A stretch of 64,000 bases of DNA from Pseudomonas sp. PB101 (GTDB lineage: Bacteria; Pseudomonadota; Gammaproteobacteria; Pseudomonadales; Pseudomonadaceae): contig NZ_RWIR01000013.1 in the NCBI RefSeq assembly GCF_009764265.1, forward strand, positions 24,166-88,165, in the 5' to 3' direction. The translations under genes and the position numbers were made by a program. Shown here piece by piece: positions 53,295-63,713 of the stretch. Position 1 is the stretch's first letter. Each line of letters opens with the position of its first letter. The notes beneath the pieces were generated by a model, which had not been told where the DNA came from, ran no database searches, and saw only the letters and a program-made list of their open reading frames with translations.

Positions 53295-53660
53295 TCAGTG
53301 ACGGCGGTGGCGCTCACGCCAGGCGCGCCACCAGCCACCGCTGAGGAAGAACCGCGGAAAAGTCAGGAACTGTTCGACCAACAGGCGCGATATTGCATCC
53401 TTGCGGTCATCGAACGGCTCGGCAGCTTGCGTCTCCATGCTGTGGCCGTGGCGTTGCAAGGCCAACGCTGCAATCACGCCGATCACGCCGATGGCGATGT
53501 TCGAAAGGGTCAGGCTGAACACTCCGGACACAATCAGCAGAAACGCCACGATGAACAGCGGCACCGCGATCAGGTGCAACACCAGATTGGTCGGGTGCTG
53601 GTGATTGTTCGGGTACGCTCGCCATTGCCAGGCGGGAAGGTTGGGGTGACGCTTGCCCAT
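53295..53660 (-). CDS. Small membrane protein, DUF962/Mpo1-like
   Basis: A 121-residue protein with two hydrophobic helices (LIAVPLFIVAFLLIVSGVF and SNIAIGVIGVIAALALQ). The N-terminal NHQHPTNLVLHLIAVPLF has His residues spaced as in Mpo1/DUF962 proteins, whose yeast member is an Fe-dependent dioxygenase in alpha-oxidation of 2-hydroxy fatty acids. Whether that activity applies here is unknown. The C-terminal half is amphipathic and Arg-rich. It is convergent with the thioesterase gene, with the two stops only a base apart. Confidence 0.68.
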   Translation of the reverse strand: MGKRHPNLPAWQWRAYPNNHQHPTNLVLHLIAVPLFIVAFLLIVSGVFSLTLSNIAIGVIGVIAALALQRHGHSMETQAAEPFDDRKDAISRLLVEQFLTFPRFFLSGGWWRAWRERHRRH

Positions 53661-53790
53661 GATGCTGATCCTCGATCCATGTTCAATACATGTGATTAAG
53701 AATAGGCCCGGTCAATGCTGGCCGCGAATCAAGGCTGGCTATTGGCTTGATAGGTGACATGACTGGAATTGATGGTGTCGGTTCTGACGC

Positions 53791-53883
53791 CTTCGCGAGC
53801 AGGCTCGCTCCCACATTGATCTTCGGTGACCATATGATTCCGGGCATACATAGATCCCATGTGGGAGCGAGCCTGCTCGCGAA
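53791..53883. repeat. REP pair (REPIN-type) between the DUF962 and chemoreceptor genes
   Basis: CTTCGCGAGCAGGCTCGCTC (53791 on) and the inverse GTGGGAGCGAGCCTGCTCGC (53861 on) face each other across about 45 bases. Confidence 0.9.
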
Positions 53884-53890
53884 AGGGCCC

Positions 53891-55372
53891 TCAAAGCTTG
53901 AGCTGACCTATCGCCTTGCTCAACTCCCCAGCCAACGCCGCCAACTCATTGCTGGTATTCGCCGAGGTCACCGTCTGCTGCACCGTGTTCTCGGTCACGT
54001 CACGGATGCTCACCACCGCCCGGTTCATCTCTTCCGCCACCTGGCTCTGCTGCTCGGCCGCTACCGCGATCTGCGTATTGCTTTCACGCATCTGCGCCAC
54101 CGCGCCGGTGATTTCGGCCAATGCCGCGCCGGCCTCTTGCGCCTGTTGCACGCAATCGTCGGCCTTGAGCGAGCTCTCCTGCATGAAGTCCACGGCGTCC
54201 CGCGTGCCGGCCTGCAACGCGCAGACCATCAGGGTGATTTCGTCCGTCGAGGCCTGCACGCGTTTGGCAAGGTTGCGCACTTCATCGGCAACTACCGCAA
54301 AGCCGCGACCCATTTCGCCGGCCCGGGCCGCTTCGATGGCGGCGTTCAGTGCCAGCAGGTTGGTTTGCTCGGCGATGCTGTGAATCACGTTGACCACACC
54401 ATTGATCTTCTGGCTGTCCTCGGCCAGGCGTTGAATCATCTCGGCGGTCTGCTGGACGCCGGTGGACAGTCCGGCAATCGAACGCTGCACCCGGTTCACG
54501 ACCTCCTGCCCGCTGCCGGCCAGGGTGTCGGCCGATTGTGAAAGGTCTCGGGTGGCGCCCGCGTGTTGGGCAATGTGATAGACCGTGGCGGTCATTTCAT
54601 TGATCGCCGTGGCGGCCTGATCGGTTTCGCTCTGCTGGCCGAGCATGCCGTGACGCACTTCATTCATGCTCGCCGCCAGCCGCGCGGCACCGTCATCCAG
54701 TTGCCGGGCGGTACTGGCAACGGTGTTGACCACCCTTTGATAACCGGCCTGCATGGCGTTGAAGGCATTGGCCATTTGCCCGACCTCGTCGCTGCAAGCC
54801 AATGGCACGCGGGCCGACAGGTCGCCGGTTTTCTCCACGTGCAGCATGACGTCCTTCAAGGTGTTGAGCTGGCTGAGCAGGAAGCGGATCAACAACTGCG
54901 ATGCGCCGAGCATCGCCAGCATCAGGATGAACACCGCCAGCGCGTAGTGGCTGAAGCGCTCGCTGAACACCTGGCTCAGGCTAGGACCGTGGGCAATCAC
55001 GGCGACCCGCTGGCCGTCGGCGCGCGCGAACACTTCGGCACCCATCAACGGATTGTCACCGAACAGCGGCATCGAGTTGATCTCGACCCAGCCGTTTGCA
55101 TGGGTGAGTTCCGCCATGGGTTGCCCGTTCAGCGACGGAGTCTGTGCGCGATCGAGCGTCAGCAGGTCATCGGTGGTGGGCAGAGGCTGCCCGGCAGGCC
55201 AGTCGAGCAGCAATCGCGCTTGCGCCTGAGCCGAGGCTTGGGACGCATCAGCGCGGGCCTGTTGCTCGAGGTGGACGGCGTACAGCACCAACAGCAGCGT
55301 GGTGACGAAGGCGACGGCATTGACCGCCCAGAATTTGTATTTCAGCGAGATATTGCTAAGCCAGGCACCCAT
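53891..55372 (-). CDS. Methyl-accepting chemotaxis protein
   Basis: A 493-residue transmembrane chemoreceptor. The first helix is at about residues 13-32 ([20 protein letters not shown]), then a small periplasmic domain of about 105 residues, a second helix near 145-163 ([17 protein letters not shown]), a HAMP domain, and the signalling domain. The hairpin tip is [21 protein letters not shown] followed by [14 protein letters not shown]. The short ligand domain is not one of the common dCache or 4HB types that I can recognise. ATG 55372 begins at the cytosolic N-terminus; its ribosome-binding site is weak. Confidence 0.9.
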   Translation of the reverse strand: MGAWLSNISLKYKFWAVNAVAFVTTLLLVLYAVHLEQQARADASQASAQAQARLLLDWPAGQPLPTTDDLLTLDRAQTPSLNGQPMAELTHANGWVEINSMPLFGDNPLMGAEVFARADGQRVAVIAHGPSLSQVFSERFSHYALAVFILMLAMLGASQLLIRFLLSQLNTLKDVMLHVEKTGDLSARVPLACSDEVGQMANAFNAMQAGYQRVVNTVASTARQLDDGAARLAASMNEVRHGMLGQQSETDQAATAINEMTATVYHIAQHAGATRDLSQSADTLAGSGQEVVNRVQRSIAGLSTGVQQTAEMIQRLAEDSQKINGVVNVIHSIAEQTNLLALNAAIEAARAGEMGRGFAVVADEVRNLAKRVQASTDEITLMVCALQAGTRDAVDFMQESSLKADDCVQQAQEAGAALAEITGAVAQMRESNTQIAVAAEQQSQVAEEMNRAVVSIRDVTENTVQQTVTSANTSNELAALAGELSKAIGQLKL

Positions 55373-55468
55373 GGAGGTCTTCTCTGATAGCGGAAACAGT
55401 TTTGGCAAGGTGCCATTATTGTGCCGCTATGCAGGCGTTCGGATTTTGATGCAGGTCAATGTGGGCGT

Positions 55469-56278
55469 TTACCGGGGAATTGATGGCAGCCCGTAGAACG
55501 CACGTGCGCAAGCTGTGGTGTGCGCTGCCAGATCTTCCTGGCTTTCCCCGCGATGCAATGCTACTTCGCGCAATACTTCGGTCAGGTACGCCGGTTCGTT
55601 TCGCCCGTTTTTCGGCTTGGGGCGCAGGCTGCGTGGCAGCAGATAGGGTGCATCGCTCTCGAGCATCAGGCGTCCACGCTTGATCTCCTTGACCAGCGGA
55701 TGCAAATGCGTGCCCCGGCGCTCGTCGCAGATCCAGCCGGTAATGCCGATGTGCAAGTCCAGGTCGAGATAACTGAACAGAGCCTTCTGCTCGCCAGTGA
55801 AGCAGTGCACCACGGCGGCCGGCAACCGGTCGCGGAAGTCGCGCAGGATCTCCAGCAAGCGCTGGCTGGCGTCGCGTTCGTGCAGAAACACCGGCAGTTG
55901 CAACTCAACGGCCATGGCCAGATGTTCTTCGAGGACCTTTTCCTGCTGCGAACGCGGGGAGAAGTCACGGTTGAAGTCCAGCCCGCATTCGCCCACGGCC
56001 ACCACGTTCGGCTCCTTGAGCAAGCTGCGCAAATCTCGGGCGCTGTCGGCGTTCCAGTCGCTGGCGCAGTGAGGGTGGATACCGGCAGTTGAGAACAGGC
56101 GCTGGGCGCTTTCGTCCAGTTGTCGGCACAGCTCAAGGGCCTGTTCACTGCCCTCGACACTGGTGCCGGTCAGCACCAGTTGGCACACGCCGGCCGCGTA
56201 GGCGCGCTCGAGCACGGCCTGGTGTTTGTCGGCAAAACTGGCGTTGGTCAGGTTGACGCCGATATCGATGAGTTGCAT
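55469..56278 (-). CDS. TatD-family metal-dependent hydrolase (3'-5' DNase)
   Basis: A 269-residue TIM-barrel hydrolase. Metal ligands are visible in [26 protein letters not shown] (Glu), [20 protein letters not shown] and the [23 protein letters not shown] signature of the TatD DNase group. It probably degrades or repairs DNA 3' ends in the cytosol. ATG 56278 starts [12 protein letters not shown], the family beginning. Confidence 0.92.
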   Translation of the reverse strand: MQLIDIGVNLTNASFADKHQAVLERAYAAGVCQLVLTGTSVEGSEQALELCRQLDESAQRLFSTAGIHPHCASDWNADSARDLRSLLKEPNVVAVGECGLDFNRDFSPRSQQEKVLEEHLAMAVELQLPVFLHERDASQRLLEILRDFRDRLPAAVVHCFTGEQKALFSYLDLDLHIGITGWICDERRGTHLHPLVKEIKRGRLMLESDAPYLLPRSLRPKPKNGRNEPAYLTEVLREVALHRGESQEDLAAHTTACARAFYGLPSIPR

Positions 56279-56514
56279 GGTGCTACCTCGGCTCAAAGGC
56301 CGGAAAGCATATCAGAGCTACGGATTTATAAGAAAAGCCAAGAACTACAACGAGTTAACGCTGTCTCTTGAGCCTCGGGACGGGCCGGGTTGGTAGTTTT
56401 GCCATCATTGTGCCAGTCTTTCGCACGTTGTCAGCGCCGTGGGCGCTCTGTTTTGTTGCTGTGCTTGATGCCATTCATCATTGAAGCGCGCCTCATATTC
56501 TTTCCGGAGAGCGG

Positions 56515-57936
56515 ATGATTCGTCCCTCGGTTTTGCTACTGCTGTGCTGTTCGCTGCTACTGCCGATGACGGCGGTTGCGCGGCTGCCCGGTCCGCTGCA
56601 AGCCGTACCGGCCAGCCAGGTGCGCGACCTTGCGCAAATCCGCAGCAGTCGAGTGCTGCGGGTGCTGGTCAACCAGAGCCGCAACAGTTCCGGCGAAGTC
56701 CAGGGGCAGGCGATCGGGGTTGAATACCATCGCCTGAGAGCGTTCGAGCAATACCTCAACGGCCATGCCCGTGACGGTCAGGAAATCACCCTCAAGATCA
56801 TTCCCAAGGCCAAGGATCAACTGCTCGGCGCATTGCAACGCGGGGAGGGCGATCTGGTGGCGCCAGGCGAGTTGCTCGATCTGCAACCAGGCTTCGCCGT
56901 CAGCACCAGTGAGCCGATCGCCAGCAACATTCCGTTGGTCCTGGTCGGTATCAAGGGCGAACGCCGCTACAGCAAACTTGAACAGCTATCCGGCAAGACC
57001 CTGGCGTTACCCGCCGGCAGCGCCGCCGGGGATGCCGTCAGCCAGATCAATCAAAAGCTTGCCCTGCACAAACTGCCACCGGTCACAATCGAATGGGTCG
57101 ATCCGAGCCTTGCCGTCGAGGATGTGCTGGAGATGGTGCAGGGCGGCATCTTCCACCTGACCATCGTCGAGCAGCCGATTGCCGAACGCTGGGGCAAGAT
57201 CCTGCCCAAATTGCGTGTCGACAAGCAGGTTCTCATCAGTGATCCGGGAGAGGAGTTCTGGTTCGTGCGCCGTGATGCCTCGATGCTGCGTGCCAGCATT
57301 GATCGCTTCCTCACCGTCTACAAAAAACCGTCGGATCAGGATGCCGCATTCCTGCGGATCTATCGGCGTCTCTACCAAGTGCATTACCCATTGGCCAAGG
57401 CGGACCGCCAGCGCCTGGAAAAACTTCGCCCGGTGCTGCAGAAACACGCCGATGCCCAAGGCATGGACTGGCTCAACCTGGCGGCGCTGGCGTTCAAGGA
57501 ATCAGCGTTGCAGCCCACCGCCCGCAGTGGCGGTGGCCCGACCGGCCTGATGCAGATCACGCCTGCTGCTGCGCAGCGGGTGGGGGTCAACAATTTTCAG
57601 GAGCTTGATGGCAATGTGCAGGCCGGGGCCAAGTACCTGGCGATGATCCGGCGCAAGTTCTTTGCCAGCCCGAAACTCAACGAGCGCGAACGCATGGCCT
57701 TCGTGCTGGCGGCCTACAACATCGGGCCGGAGCGGGTTCAGGGCATGCGCGCCGAAGCGCGGCGGCGCGGTTTGAATCCCAACCAGTGGTTCTTCCAGGT
57801 CGAACGCGTTGCCTTGGAGCAGGTGGGTATGGGGCCTGTCAGCTATGTTAATAGCGTGAACAAGTATTACCTGGCGTTCGATCGGGAGCGGGAGTCGTTG
57901 GAGCCCCAGGGACAAAAGGTCGTTTCGCGTAAATGA
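56515..57936 (+). CDS. MltF-like membrane-bound lytic transglycosylase
   Basis: A 473-residue exported protein with a signal peptide (MIRPSVLLLLCCSLLLPMTA), a periplasmic solute-binding domain type III (about residues 45-285; LVNQSRNSSGEVQGQAIGVE) and a C-terminal SLT domain. The catalytic Glu329 is in FKESALQPTARSGGGPTGLMQI, with AYNIGPERVQGM further on. It cleaves peptidoglycan glycan strands to 1,6-anhydro ends. The domain pair is that of MltF, but the binding domain is divergent, so this may be a paralogue of the main MltF. ATG 56515 follows CCGGAGAG. Confidence 0.9.
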   Translation: MIRPSVLLLLCCSLLLPMTAVARLPGPLQAVPASQVRDLAQIRSSRVLRVLVNQSRNSSGEVQGQAIGVEYHRLRAFEQYLNGHARDGQEITLKIIPKAKDQLLGALQRGEGDLVAPGELLDLQPGFAVSTSEPIASNIPLVLVGIKGERRYSKLEQLSGKTLALPAGSAAGDAVSQINQKLALHKLPPVTIEWVDPSLAVEDVLEMVQGGIFHLTIVEQPIAERWGKILPKLRVDKQVLISDPGEEFWFVRRDASMLRASIDRFLTVYKKPSDQDAAFLRIYRRLYQVHYPLAKADRQRLEKLRPVLQKHADAQGMDWLNLAALAFKESALQPTARSGGGPTGLMQITPAAAQRVGVNNFQELDGNVQAGAKYLAMIRRKFFASPKLNERERMAFVLAAYNIGPERVQGMRAEARRRGLNPNQWFFQVERVALEQVGMGPVSYVNSVNKYYLAFDRERESLEPQGQKVVSRK

Positions 57937-58033
57937 TCAATTTATCTGATTGTTATGGCGGGTTTTTTGCGCTTTTAACATACGGTTTACTGATTAATAT
58001 AGCGGCCAACCAACACACAAGGAATGAAACAGC

Positions 58034-58468
58034 ATGAGCACTCTGATCAACAAGGTACTGTTCACCCGCGCCGGCTACGGCCTGACCGTACTGCGCATCG
58101 TTGTCGGCATTGTCTTCGCCGCTCACGGCTCGCAGAAGCTCTTCGGGGCATTCGGCGGCCATGGCCTGGCCGGAACCGCGCAGTACATGGAAAGCCTCGG
58201 GTTGACACCGGGTTACCTGATGGCGGCACTGGCGGGCGGCACCGAATTCTTCGCCGGCCTGGCCTTGATCGTCGGCCTGCTGGCTCGCCCAGCCGCCCTG
58301 GGCCTGACCTTCCTGTCGCTGGTCGCGATTTTCACGGTGCACATCAGCAACGGCCTGTTCATGGCCAACAACGGTTATGAATTCGCCCTGGCGTTGCTCG
58401 GTGGCAGTATCGCGGTATTGATCGAAGGCGCGGGCAAACTGTCGGCGGACCGTGTCATCGCCGGTTGA
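58034..58468 (+). CDS. DoxX-family inner-membrane protein
   Basis: A 144-residue protein with four hydrophobic helices. The first contains LRIVVGIVFAAHGSQKLFGAF, the DoxX signature with the HG-x-QK motif, then GTEFFAGLALIVGLLARPAA and a late ALALLGGSIAVLI helix. DoxX-type proteins are poorly defined; some act in redox or stress responses. ATG 58034 is about ten bases after AAGGAA, and a strong terminator follows. Confidence 0.88.
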   Translation: MSTLINKVLFTRAGYGLTVLRIVVGIVFAAHGSQKLFGAFGGHGLAGTAQYMESLGLTPGYLMAALAGGTEFFAGLALIVGLLARPAALGLTFLSLVAIFTVHISNGLFMANNGYEFALALLGGSIAVLIEGAGKLSADRVIAG

Positions 58469-58484
58469 CCGCTCTGGCTCAACG

Positions 58485-58513
58485 AAAAGGCCCGCATTGT
58501 GCGGGCCTTTTTT
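58485..58513 (+). terminator. Rho-independent terminator of the doxX-like gene
   Basis: GGCCCGCA and TGCGGGCC pair around TTG, followed by six T. It begins about 17 bases after the stop. Confidence 0.93.
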
Positions 58514-58715
58514 GTTGCGCGTCATTCTTGACACTCTCCGGTCAGCTTCTCTAGGATGTTGTCCATGCGCCGATTTAAACAGCTACTTGCGGGGCGCCAG
58601 GTGACTCATCCAGTTGCCGATAGAAGCCGGAACGGGCTTCGAAATACCGCTAAAGCGCTGGTTCGGTGTTGCCTCTCACCTGCCATGCAGACTTTTGAGG
58701 CAGAGACACGACACA

Positions 58716-59024
58716 ATGAATGCACTAAACCCCGTTGTACGTCCCGCGCCGATCACGGCACATCTCACCCAGCGCAATCCAAAAATCCTGCTTGGCGGTA
58801 AACATCAGCCGACGCTCTTGCGTTATCTCGATGGCTGGCCACGTCGTACCGGCGGCCCCGCTGCTTTCCTGATCCAGTTTGTCGAAGACGGTGAGTCGCT
58901 CGCCCGTTTTGCCGACGACAGTTTCGACCTGGCGGTGATTCAATCCCCCAGCCTCGAAGACGCGCCCGAAGTGATCAGGCAACTGACCCGCGTGGCCCGG
59001 CAAGGGCTGATCACCCGCGGTTGA
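58716..59024 (+). CDS. Small protein resembling the C-terminal part of a SAM methyltransferase
   Basis: A 102-residue protein, MNALNPVVRPAPITAHLTQR at the start, ending VARQGLITRG. The segment FADDSFDLAVIQSPSLEDAP followed by VIRQLTRVARQGLI has the pattern of motifs IV-V of class I methyltransferases (D-x-SFD-x-V…L-x-R…GL). The SAM-binding glycine loop and the rest of the fold are missing. It may be a degenerate or stand-alone domain; I see no remains of the missing part upstream. The ribosome-binding site is weak and the start could be further upstream (58614). It lies between doxX and greB. Confidence 0.55.
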   Translation: MNALNPVVRPAPITAHLTQRNPKILLGGKHQPTLLRYLDGWPRRTGGPAAFLIQFVEDGESLARFADDSFDLAVIQSPSLEDAPEVIRQLTRVARQGLITRG

Positions 59025-59027
59025 ATT

Positions 59028-59525
59028 TTACGGATAGTCGATCGCAACGATATAAACACACTGCTCACCGGTCGGTGTCTGCACCCGGACTTCGGCGTCC
59101 AGCGCCTTGCCGATCAGGGCCCGGGCCAACGGCGAATCAATGCTGATCAGGCCGAGCTTGAGGTCCAGTTCATCCGGCCCGACGATGCGGTAGCGCGACT
59201 CTTTGCCGTCCTCGTCTTCGATCGTGACCCAGGCGCCGAAGTAGACCTTGTTCGGATCGCTGGGTTTTTCGCTGACGACCTTCAGCGCCTCCAGGCGTTT
59301 GGTGAGAAAACGCACGCGGCTGTCGATCTCTCGCAGCATCTTTTTGCCGTAGGTGTATTCGGCGTTCTCCGAGCGATCACCCTGGGCGGCGGCTTCGCTG
59401 ACAGCCTGGGTCACCTGGGGTCGGCGTACATGCCACAGTTCATGGAACTCGGCACGCATCCGCGCTTCACCTTCAGGGGTGATCAGCGCGGTGCCGGCGG
59501 TGCGGGGAGGGCGATAACGGCTCAT
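59028..59525 (-). CDS. greB: Transcription elongation factor GreB
   Basis: A 165-residue Gre factor that enters the RNA polymerase secondary channel and stimulates transcript cleavage. The N-terminal coiled coil contains the acidic tip [20 protein letters not shown], and the C-terminal domain has [14 protein letters not shown], the [10 protein letters not shown] strand and [16 protein letters not shown]. The basic N-terminus MSRYRPPR is typical of GreB rather than GreA. It is convergent with the methyltransferase-like gene with a three-base gap. Confidence 0.94.
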   Translation of the reverse strand: MSRYRPPRTAGTALITPEGEARMRAEFHELWHVRRPQVTQAVSEAAAQGDRSENAEYTYGKKMLREIDSRVRFLTKRLEALKVVSEKPSDPNKVYFGAWVTIEDEDGKESRYRIVGPDELDLKLGLISIDSPLARALIGKALDAEVRVQTPTGEQCVYIVAIDYP

Positions 59526-59559
59526 GGCAACTTCTTGTGGTGGCGACGGCTGGAGTCTA

Positions 59560-62064
59560 TCAACCCTCGCGCAAGACTGTCAGCGGGCTGGCGTTCAATG
59601 CCCGACGGGTGCCGAACACCCCGGCACCACCGATCAGCACGGCGCCCAGCAGTGGCAGCAGCAACAGCCAGGGATGCGGATGCCATGGCAGGTCAAAGGC
59701 ATAACGGTAGAGCACCAGGCTCACCAGTTCCGATCCCAATGCCGCCAGCAAACCGCTGACCGCACCGAGCAAGCCGAACTCGATACGCCGCGCCTTCACC
59801 AGTAATTGTCGTTCGGCCCCCAGCGCTCGCAGTAGTGCGCCCTGGCGAATGCGTTCGTCCAGTGTCGCCTGCAGACCGGAAAACAGCACGGCCATCCCTG
59901 CCGCCAACACAAACAACAGCACGTATTCCACCGCCAGGGTGACCTGGGCGAGGATGCTGCGCAGTTGCTCCAGCAAGGCTTCGACCTGCAGGATCGTTAC
60001 CGCCGGGAAGGCACGGGACAGCTCGACAATTTGTGGGTCATGACCGGGTGCCAGGTAAAAACTGGTCAGGTAGGTCGCCGGCAGATCCTTCAGGGTGCCA
60101 GGCTGGAAGATCATGAAGAAGTTCGGCTGGAAGTTGTCCCAGTTGATCTCCCGCAGGCTGGTGACTTTCGCCTCGCGATTGACCCCGCCAACGCTGAAAA
60201 CCAGATGGTCGCCGAGCTTGAGCTTCAGGCTTTCGGCGACCTTGCCTTCCACCGACACACCGGGAATATCGTCCAGCGCTTGCTGGTTCCACCAATTGCC
60301 GGCCGTGAGTTTGTTGCCCGCTGGCAGGTCCGCCGCCCAGGTCAGGCTCAGGTCGCGCTGGATGGCCCGATCCCCGGCTGATTCCTTGGTGACGATTTGC
60401 TGCACCGGTTCGCCGTTGATGCTGATCAGGCGGCCCGGGACTACCGGGTACAAGGGTGCCGATTTTGCCGACACCGTGATCAGGTGATCGGTGAAGGCCT
60501 GTTTATCCGCAGGCAGGATGTTCAGGGCGAAGTAGTTGGGAGCGTTTTTCGGCAACTGGTTTTGCCAGGTATCCAGCAACTCACCGCGCAGCAGCGCAAT
60601 CAGCGCCATCGACAGCAGAATCAGGCCGAACGCCAGGGACTGGCCCGCGGCAGCGAGCGGGTGACGCAGCAATTGGCCGAGTCCCAGGCGCCAGGGCAAG
60701 GATGCACGGGCGAGCATGCGCCGCAGACTCTTCAACAGCAGCAGCAACAAACCGCCCAGCACCAGCGCTGCAATCACGCCGCCGCCGAGCAGGGCAAAGG
60801 TCAGCACCAGGTCCAGGCTCAGGCGCCACATGATCAGGCCGAGCGCGCCCAACGCCGCGCCGTAGACCATCCAGGTGCTGGATGGGATCGGCAGCATGTC
60901 CCGCCGCAATACCCGCAATGGCGGAACCCGGCCCAGGGCCGCCAGCGGTGGCAAGGCGAAACCGGCCAGCGCGACCAGGCCGGTGCCGATCCCGGCAATG
61001 GCCGGAAACAACCCACCCGGAGGTACGTCGGTCGGCAGCAAGTCATGCAGCAGGGCAAACAACCCAAGCTGTGCCAGCCAGCCGAGGAGGGCGCCGCTGA
61101 TGCTGGCGAGCAATCCGAGGACGGTCAGTTGCAGGCTGAACAGCGCCAGGGTTTCCCGGCGCGACAAGCCGAGACAGCGCAGCAACGCACTGGCATCGAA
61201 GCGGCGGGTGGCGAAGCGGGTTGCCGACAGCGCCACCGCTACGCCGGAGAGCAATACCGCCACCAGGCTGGCCATGTTCAAGTAGCGCTCTGCCTTGCCC
61301 AAGGCACCGCCGATCTGTCGGTTGCCGTCGCGGGCATCCTGCAAGCGTTGGTTGGCGGCGAGTCCCGGCTTGATCAGTTGCCGATAGGTTTCCAGAGCCT
61401 CGGCATTGCCACGCCAGAGCTCGCGATAGCTGACACGACTGCCGGGTTGCACCACGCCGGTGGCCGCGAGATCGCCGAGGTTGATCAGTACCCGTGGCGT
61501 CAGGCTGTAGAAATTGCCGGCGCGATCGGGCTCGTAGGTCAGAACCCGTGCCAGTTTCAGGGTTTTCATGCCGACATCGATGCTGTCGCCGATCTTCAGG
61601 TCCAGGGCGGTCAGCAGTCGCGCCTCGACCCAGGCTTCACCGGGTTTCGGTCCTCCCCCGGGTTGCTCCACGGCGAAGGGCGCGGGCGCGCTTTTCAGTT
61701 CGCCGCGTAGCGGATAAGTGTCATCGGCTGCCTTGATGCTCGACAGCTGGATGCCGTTGTCGGTGGCGATGACGCTGGAAAATTCCACGACTTGCGCGTG
61801 TTGCAGACCCAGTTCGGTGCCGCTTTTTATTTGCTCCGGGCGCGCTGGCGAACTGCCCTCGAGCAGCAGGTCGGCACCGAGGAACTCGGTGGCGCGCAGC
61901 ATCATGGCGCCGTTCAGGCGGGCGCCGAAGTAACCGATGGCGGTGCTGGCGGCGACTGCCACCAGCAAGGCAAAAAACAACACGCGCAATTCGCCGGCGC
62001 GGGCGTCGCGCAGCAATTGGCGGATGGCGAGACTGAACAGGCGCAACAGCGGCAAGCGTGCCAT
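59560..62064 (-). CDS. ABC transporter permease, FtsX-type (YbbP-like)
   Basis: An 834-residue permease with about ten transmembrane helices arranged as one N-terminal, two internal groups and a C-terminal group, separated by two large periplasmic domains. The duplicated FtsX/MacB-type core is visible as [17 protein letters not shown] with [18 protein letters not shown], and again as [19 protein letters not shown] near the C-terminus. YbbP-type permeases pair with YbbA. Substrate is unknown. ATG 62064 overlaps the stop of the ATPase gene (TGATG). Confidence 0.9.
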   Translation of the reverse strand: MARLPLLRLFSLAIRQLLRDARAGELRVLFFALLVAVAASTAIGYFGARLNGAMMLRATEFLGADLLLEGSSPARPEQIKSGTELGLQHAQVVEFSSVIATDNGIQLSSIKAADDTYPLRGELKSAPAPFAVEQPGGGPKPGEAWVEARLLTALDLKIGDSIDVGMKTLKLARVLTYEPDRAGNFYSLTPRVLINLGDLAATGVVQPGSRVSYRELWRGNAEALETYRQLIKPGLAANQRLQDARDGNRQIGGALGKAERYLNMASLVAVLLSGVAVALSATRFATRRFDASALLRCLGLSRRETLALFSLQLTVLGLLASISGALLGWLAQLGLFALLHDLLPTDVPPGGLFPAIAGIGTGLVALAGFALPPLAALGRVPPLRVLRRDMLPIPSSTWMVYGAALGALGLIMWRLSLDLVLTFALLGGGVIAALVLGGLLLLLLKSLRRMLARASLPWRLGLGQLLRHPLAAAGQSLAFGLILLSMALIALLRGELLDTWQNQLPKNAPNYFALNILPADKQAFTDHLITVSAKSAPLYPVVPGRLISINGEPVQQIVTKESAGDRAIQRDLSLTWAADLPAGNKLTAGNWWNQQALDDIPGVSVEGKVAESLKLKLGDHLVFSVGGVNREAKVTSLREINWDNFQPNFFMIFQPGTLKDLPATYLTSFYLAPGHDPQIVELSRAFPAVTILQVEALLEQLRSILAQVTLAVEYVLLFVLAAGMAVLFSGLQATLDERIRQGALLRALGAERQLLVKARRIEFGLLGAVSGLLAALGSELVSLVLYRYAFDLPWHPHPWLLLLPLLGAVLIGGAGVFGTRRALNASPLTVLREG

Positions 62065-62747
62065 CAAGGCTCCAGAGGGGCGACCAGCAGGCCGGCTTCA
62101 AGACGGATCAGGCGCCGGCAGCGATGGGCCAGGCGTTCATCGTGAGTCACCAGCACCAGGGTCGTGCCGCGCTCCTTGTTGAGCTCGAACAGCAAATCGC
62201 TGATACGCTCGCCGGTGTGGCTGTCGAGGTTGCCGGTCGGTTCGTCGGCGAACAGTACGTCGGGCTCGGCGGCAAATGCGCGGGCAATCGCCACGCGTTG
62301 TTGCTCGCCCCCGGAGAGCTGGCGCGGCGAGTGAGTCAGGCGTTGCCCCAGGCCCACGCGTTGCAGCAACTCGGTGGCGCGTTCGCGGGCATCCCTGCGG
62401 CCATCGAGTTCCAGCGGCAGCATGACGTTTTCCAGGGCATTGAGGCTGTCGAGCAATTGGAATGACTGGAACACGAAACCTACGTGCTCGGCGCGGATGC
62501 GCGCACGCTGGTCTTCATCGAGGTTGCTCAGGCCTTGCCCGGCGAGCGTCACCTCGCCGCTGCTCGGCAGGTCGAGGCCCGCGAGCAGGCCCAGCAGGGT
62601 GGATTTGCCGGAACCCGAAGCGCCGACGATGGCCAGGCTGTCGCCCTTGTTCAGTTCCAGGCTGAGTTCGTGCAGGATGGTCAGTTCACCTTCCGCGCTG
62701 GGAACCACTTTGCTAAGGTCCTTCGCGATGAGAATGCTTGCGCCCAT
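62064..62747 (-). CDS. ABC transporter ATP-binding protein (YbbA-like)
   Basis: A 227-residue ATPase of the LolD/MacB group. Walker A is [18 protein letters not shown], the Q-loop [20 protein letters not shown], the signature [16 protein letters not shown], and Walker [13 protein letters not shown]. It pairs with the permease just downstream by a five-base overlap. It is divergent from tesA with only ten bases between start codons, the same arrangement as ybbA-tesA in E. coli. ATG 62747 is chosen; the frame stays open further upstream into tesA but loses family similarity. Confidence 0.93.
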   Translation of the reverse strand: MGASILIAKDLSKVVPSAEGELTILHELSLELNKGDSLAIVGASGSGKSTLLGLLAGLDLPSSGEVTLAGQGLSNLDEDQRARIRAEHVGFVFQSFQLLDSLNALENVMLPLELDGRRDARERATELLQRVGLGQRLTHSPRQLSGGEQQRVAIARAFAAEPDVLFADEPTGNLDSHTGERISDLLFELNKERGTTLVLVTHDERLAHRCRRLIRLEAGLLVAPLEP

Positions 62748-62757
62748 GGAGAGTCCG

Positions 62758-63363
62758 ATGCGTGTCTGGTTTTTGAGTGCTGGCCTGGCCTTGATGTGCA
62801 TGGCCCAAAACGCAGCGGCGGGTACAGTCCTGATCGTTGGCGATAGTATCAGCGCCGGTTTCGGCCTGGATACCCGGCTGGGGTGGGTGTCGTTGCTTGA
62901 AGAACGGCTCAGGCGCGAAGGTTTCGACGATAAAGTGATCAATGCGTCCATCAGCGGCGACACCAGCGCCGGAGGCCAGGCGCGCCTGCCTGCGCTGCTT
63001 GCAGAGCATAAACCGGAACTGGTGATCCTCGAGTTGGGGGGCAATGACGGCCTGCGCGGTTTGCTGCCAACTCAATTGCAACAAAATCTTGCTTCGATGA
63101 TCCAGCAATCGCAGGAGGCGGGGGCCAAGGTGCTGCTGCTCGGTATGCAATTGCCACCCAATTACGGTGTGCGCTACACCAAGGCCTTCGCCGAGGTCTA
63201 CAGCAACCTGGCCGATGAGAAAAAGATCCCGCTGGTGCCGTTTTTCCTCGACGGCGTGGGTGGCCATCCGGACTTGATGCAGGCTGACGGCATACACCCG
63301 GCGGCCGGGGCCCAGGACAAGTTGCTGGAAAATGTCTGGCCTACCCTAAAACCGCTGTTATGA
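62758..63363 (+). CDS. tesA: Multifunctional acyl-CoA thioesterase I / lysophospholipase / arylesterase
   Basis: A 201-residue SGNH-family hydrolase exported by a signal peptide (MRVWFLSAGLALMCMAQNAAA). Block I has Ser30 in VLIVGDSISAGFG, block II Gly in NASISGDTSAGG, block III Asn in LELGGNDGLRG, and block V Asp and His in QADGIHPAAGAQ. It is the periplasmic esterase/thioesterase I of Gammaproteobacteria. ATG 62758 is preceded by GGAGAG; the longer open frame upstream runs antisense through ybbA and is rejected. Confidence 0.93.
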   Translation: MRVWFLSAGLALMCMAQNAAAGTVLIVGDSISAGFGLDTRLGWVSLLEERLRREGFDDKVINASISGDTSAGGQARLPALLAEHKPELVILELGGNDGLRGLLPTQLQQNLASMIQQSQEAGAKVLLLGMQLPPNYGVRYTKAFAEVYSNLADEKKIPLVPFFLDGVGGHPDLMQADGIHPAAGAQDKLLENVWPTLKPLL

Positions 63364-63419
63364 CACTTTTCTAGAGGCAGGCTTTCGGCTAAGGTGGCGC
63401 CCCCGATTTGGAGCCCCCG

Positions 63420-63713
63420 ATGCCGCGTCCTGCCTGGTCACTATTTGCCTACCAACTGATCGAGCCTGACGAACAGCTGGATCTGTTCGCCTGCCAGGAA
63501 GTGCGGGTGCATCTGGTGACCCGTCAACTGGAGTTGGGTGGTTCGGCCGATCGCACCCTGTGTGGCAGTTTGTTGCCGGCTTCGCCTCGCTGGTCGAGTG
63601 TTGATCGGCGGGTGTTTCAGGATCAGCGGTTGTGTTCGTTGTGTCGGGCTATTCTTGAGTCGCAGAAGCGGGGGACTTCGCCGATCTGGCCCGAGTTGCG
63701 GTTTGAGCTTTAG
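63420..63713 (+). CDS. Hypothetical protein with a Cys-rich C-terminal motif
   Basis: A 97-residue protein, MPRPAWSLFAYQLIEPDEQL at the start. It is unremarkable except for three cysteines in the second half, TLCGSLLP and LCSLCRAILE, spaced C-x(35)-C-x2-C, and one earlier Cys in LFACQEV. They might bind a metal, but the spacing fits no zinc motif I know. ATG 63420 is preceded by GGAG (in TTGGAGCCCCCG). Coding character looks real, with a Pseudomonas-like codon pattern. No function is proposed. Confidence 0.6.
   Translation: MPRPAWSLFAYQLIEPDEQLDLFACQEVRVHLVTRQLELGGSADRTLCGSLLPASPRWSSVDRRVFQDQRLCSLCRAILESQKRGTSPIWPELRFEL

Noticed and set aside
45593..53883. CRISPR-like array suggested by recurring GCGAGC palindromes
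   Set aside because: The copies occur as separate inverted pairs between genes with irregular spacing of kilobases. They are REP/REPIN elements and not regularly spaced repeats with unique spacers.
58556..58801. 81-codon frame downstream of the doxX terminator
   Set aside because: It overlaps the start of the better-supported methyltransferase-like frame and lacks protein-like composition.
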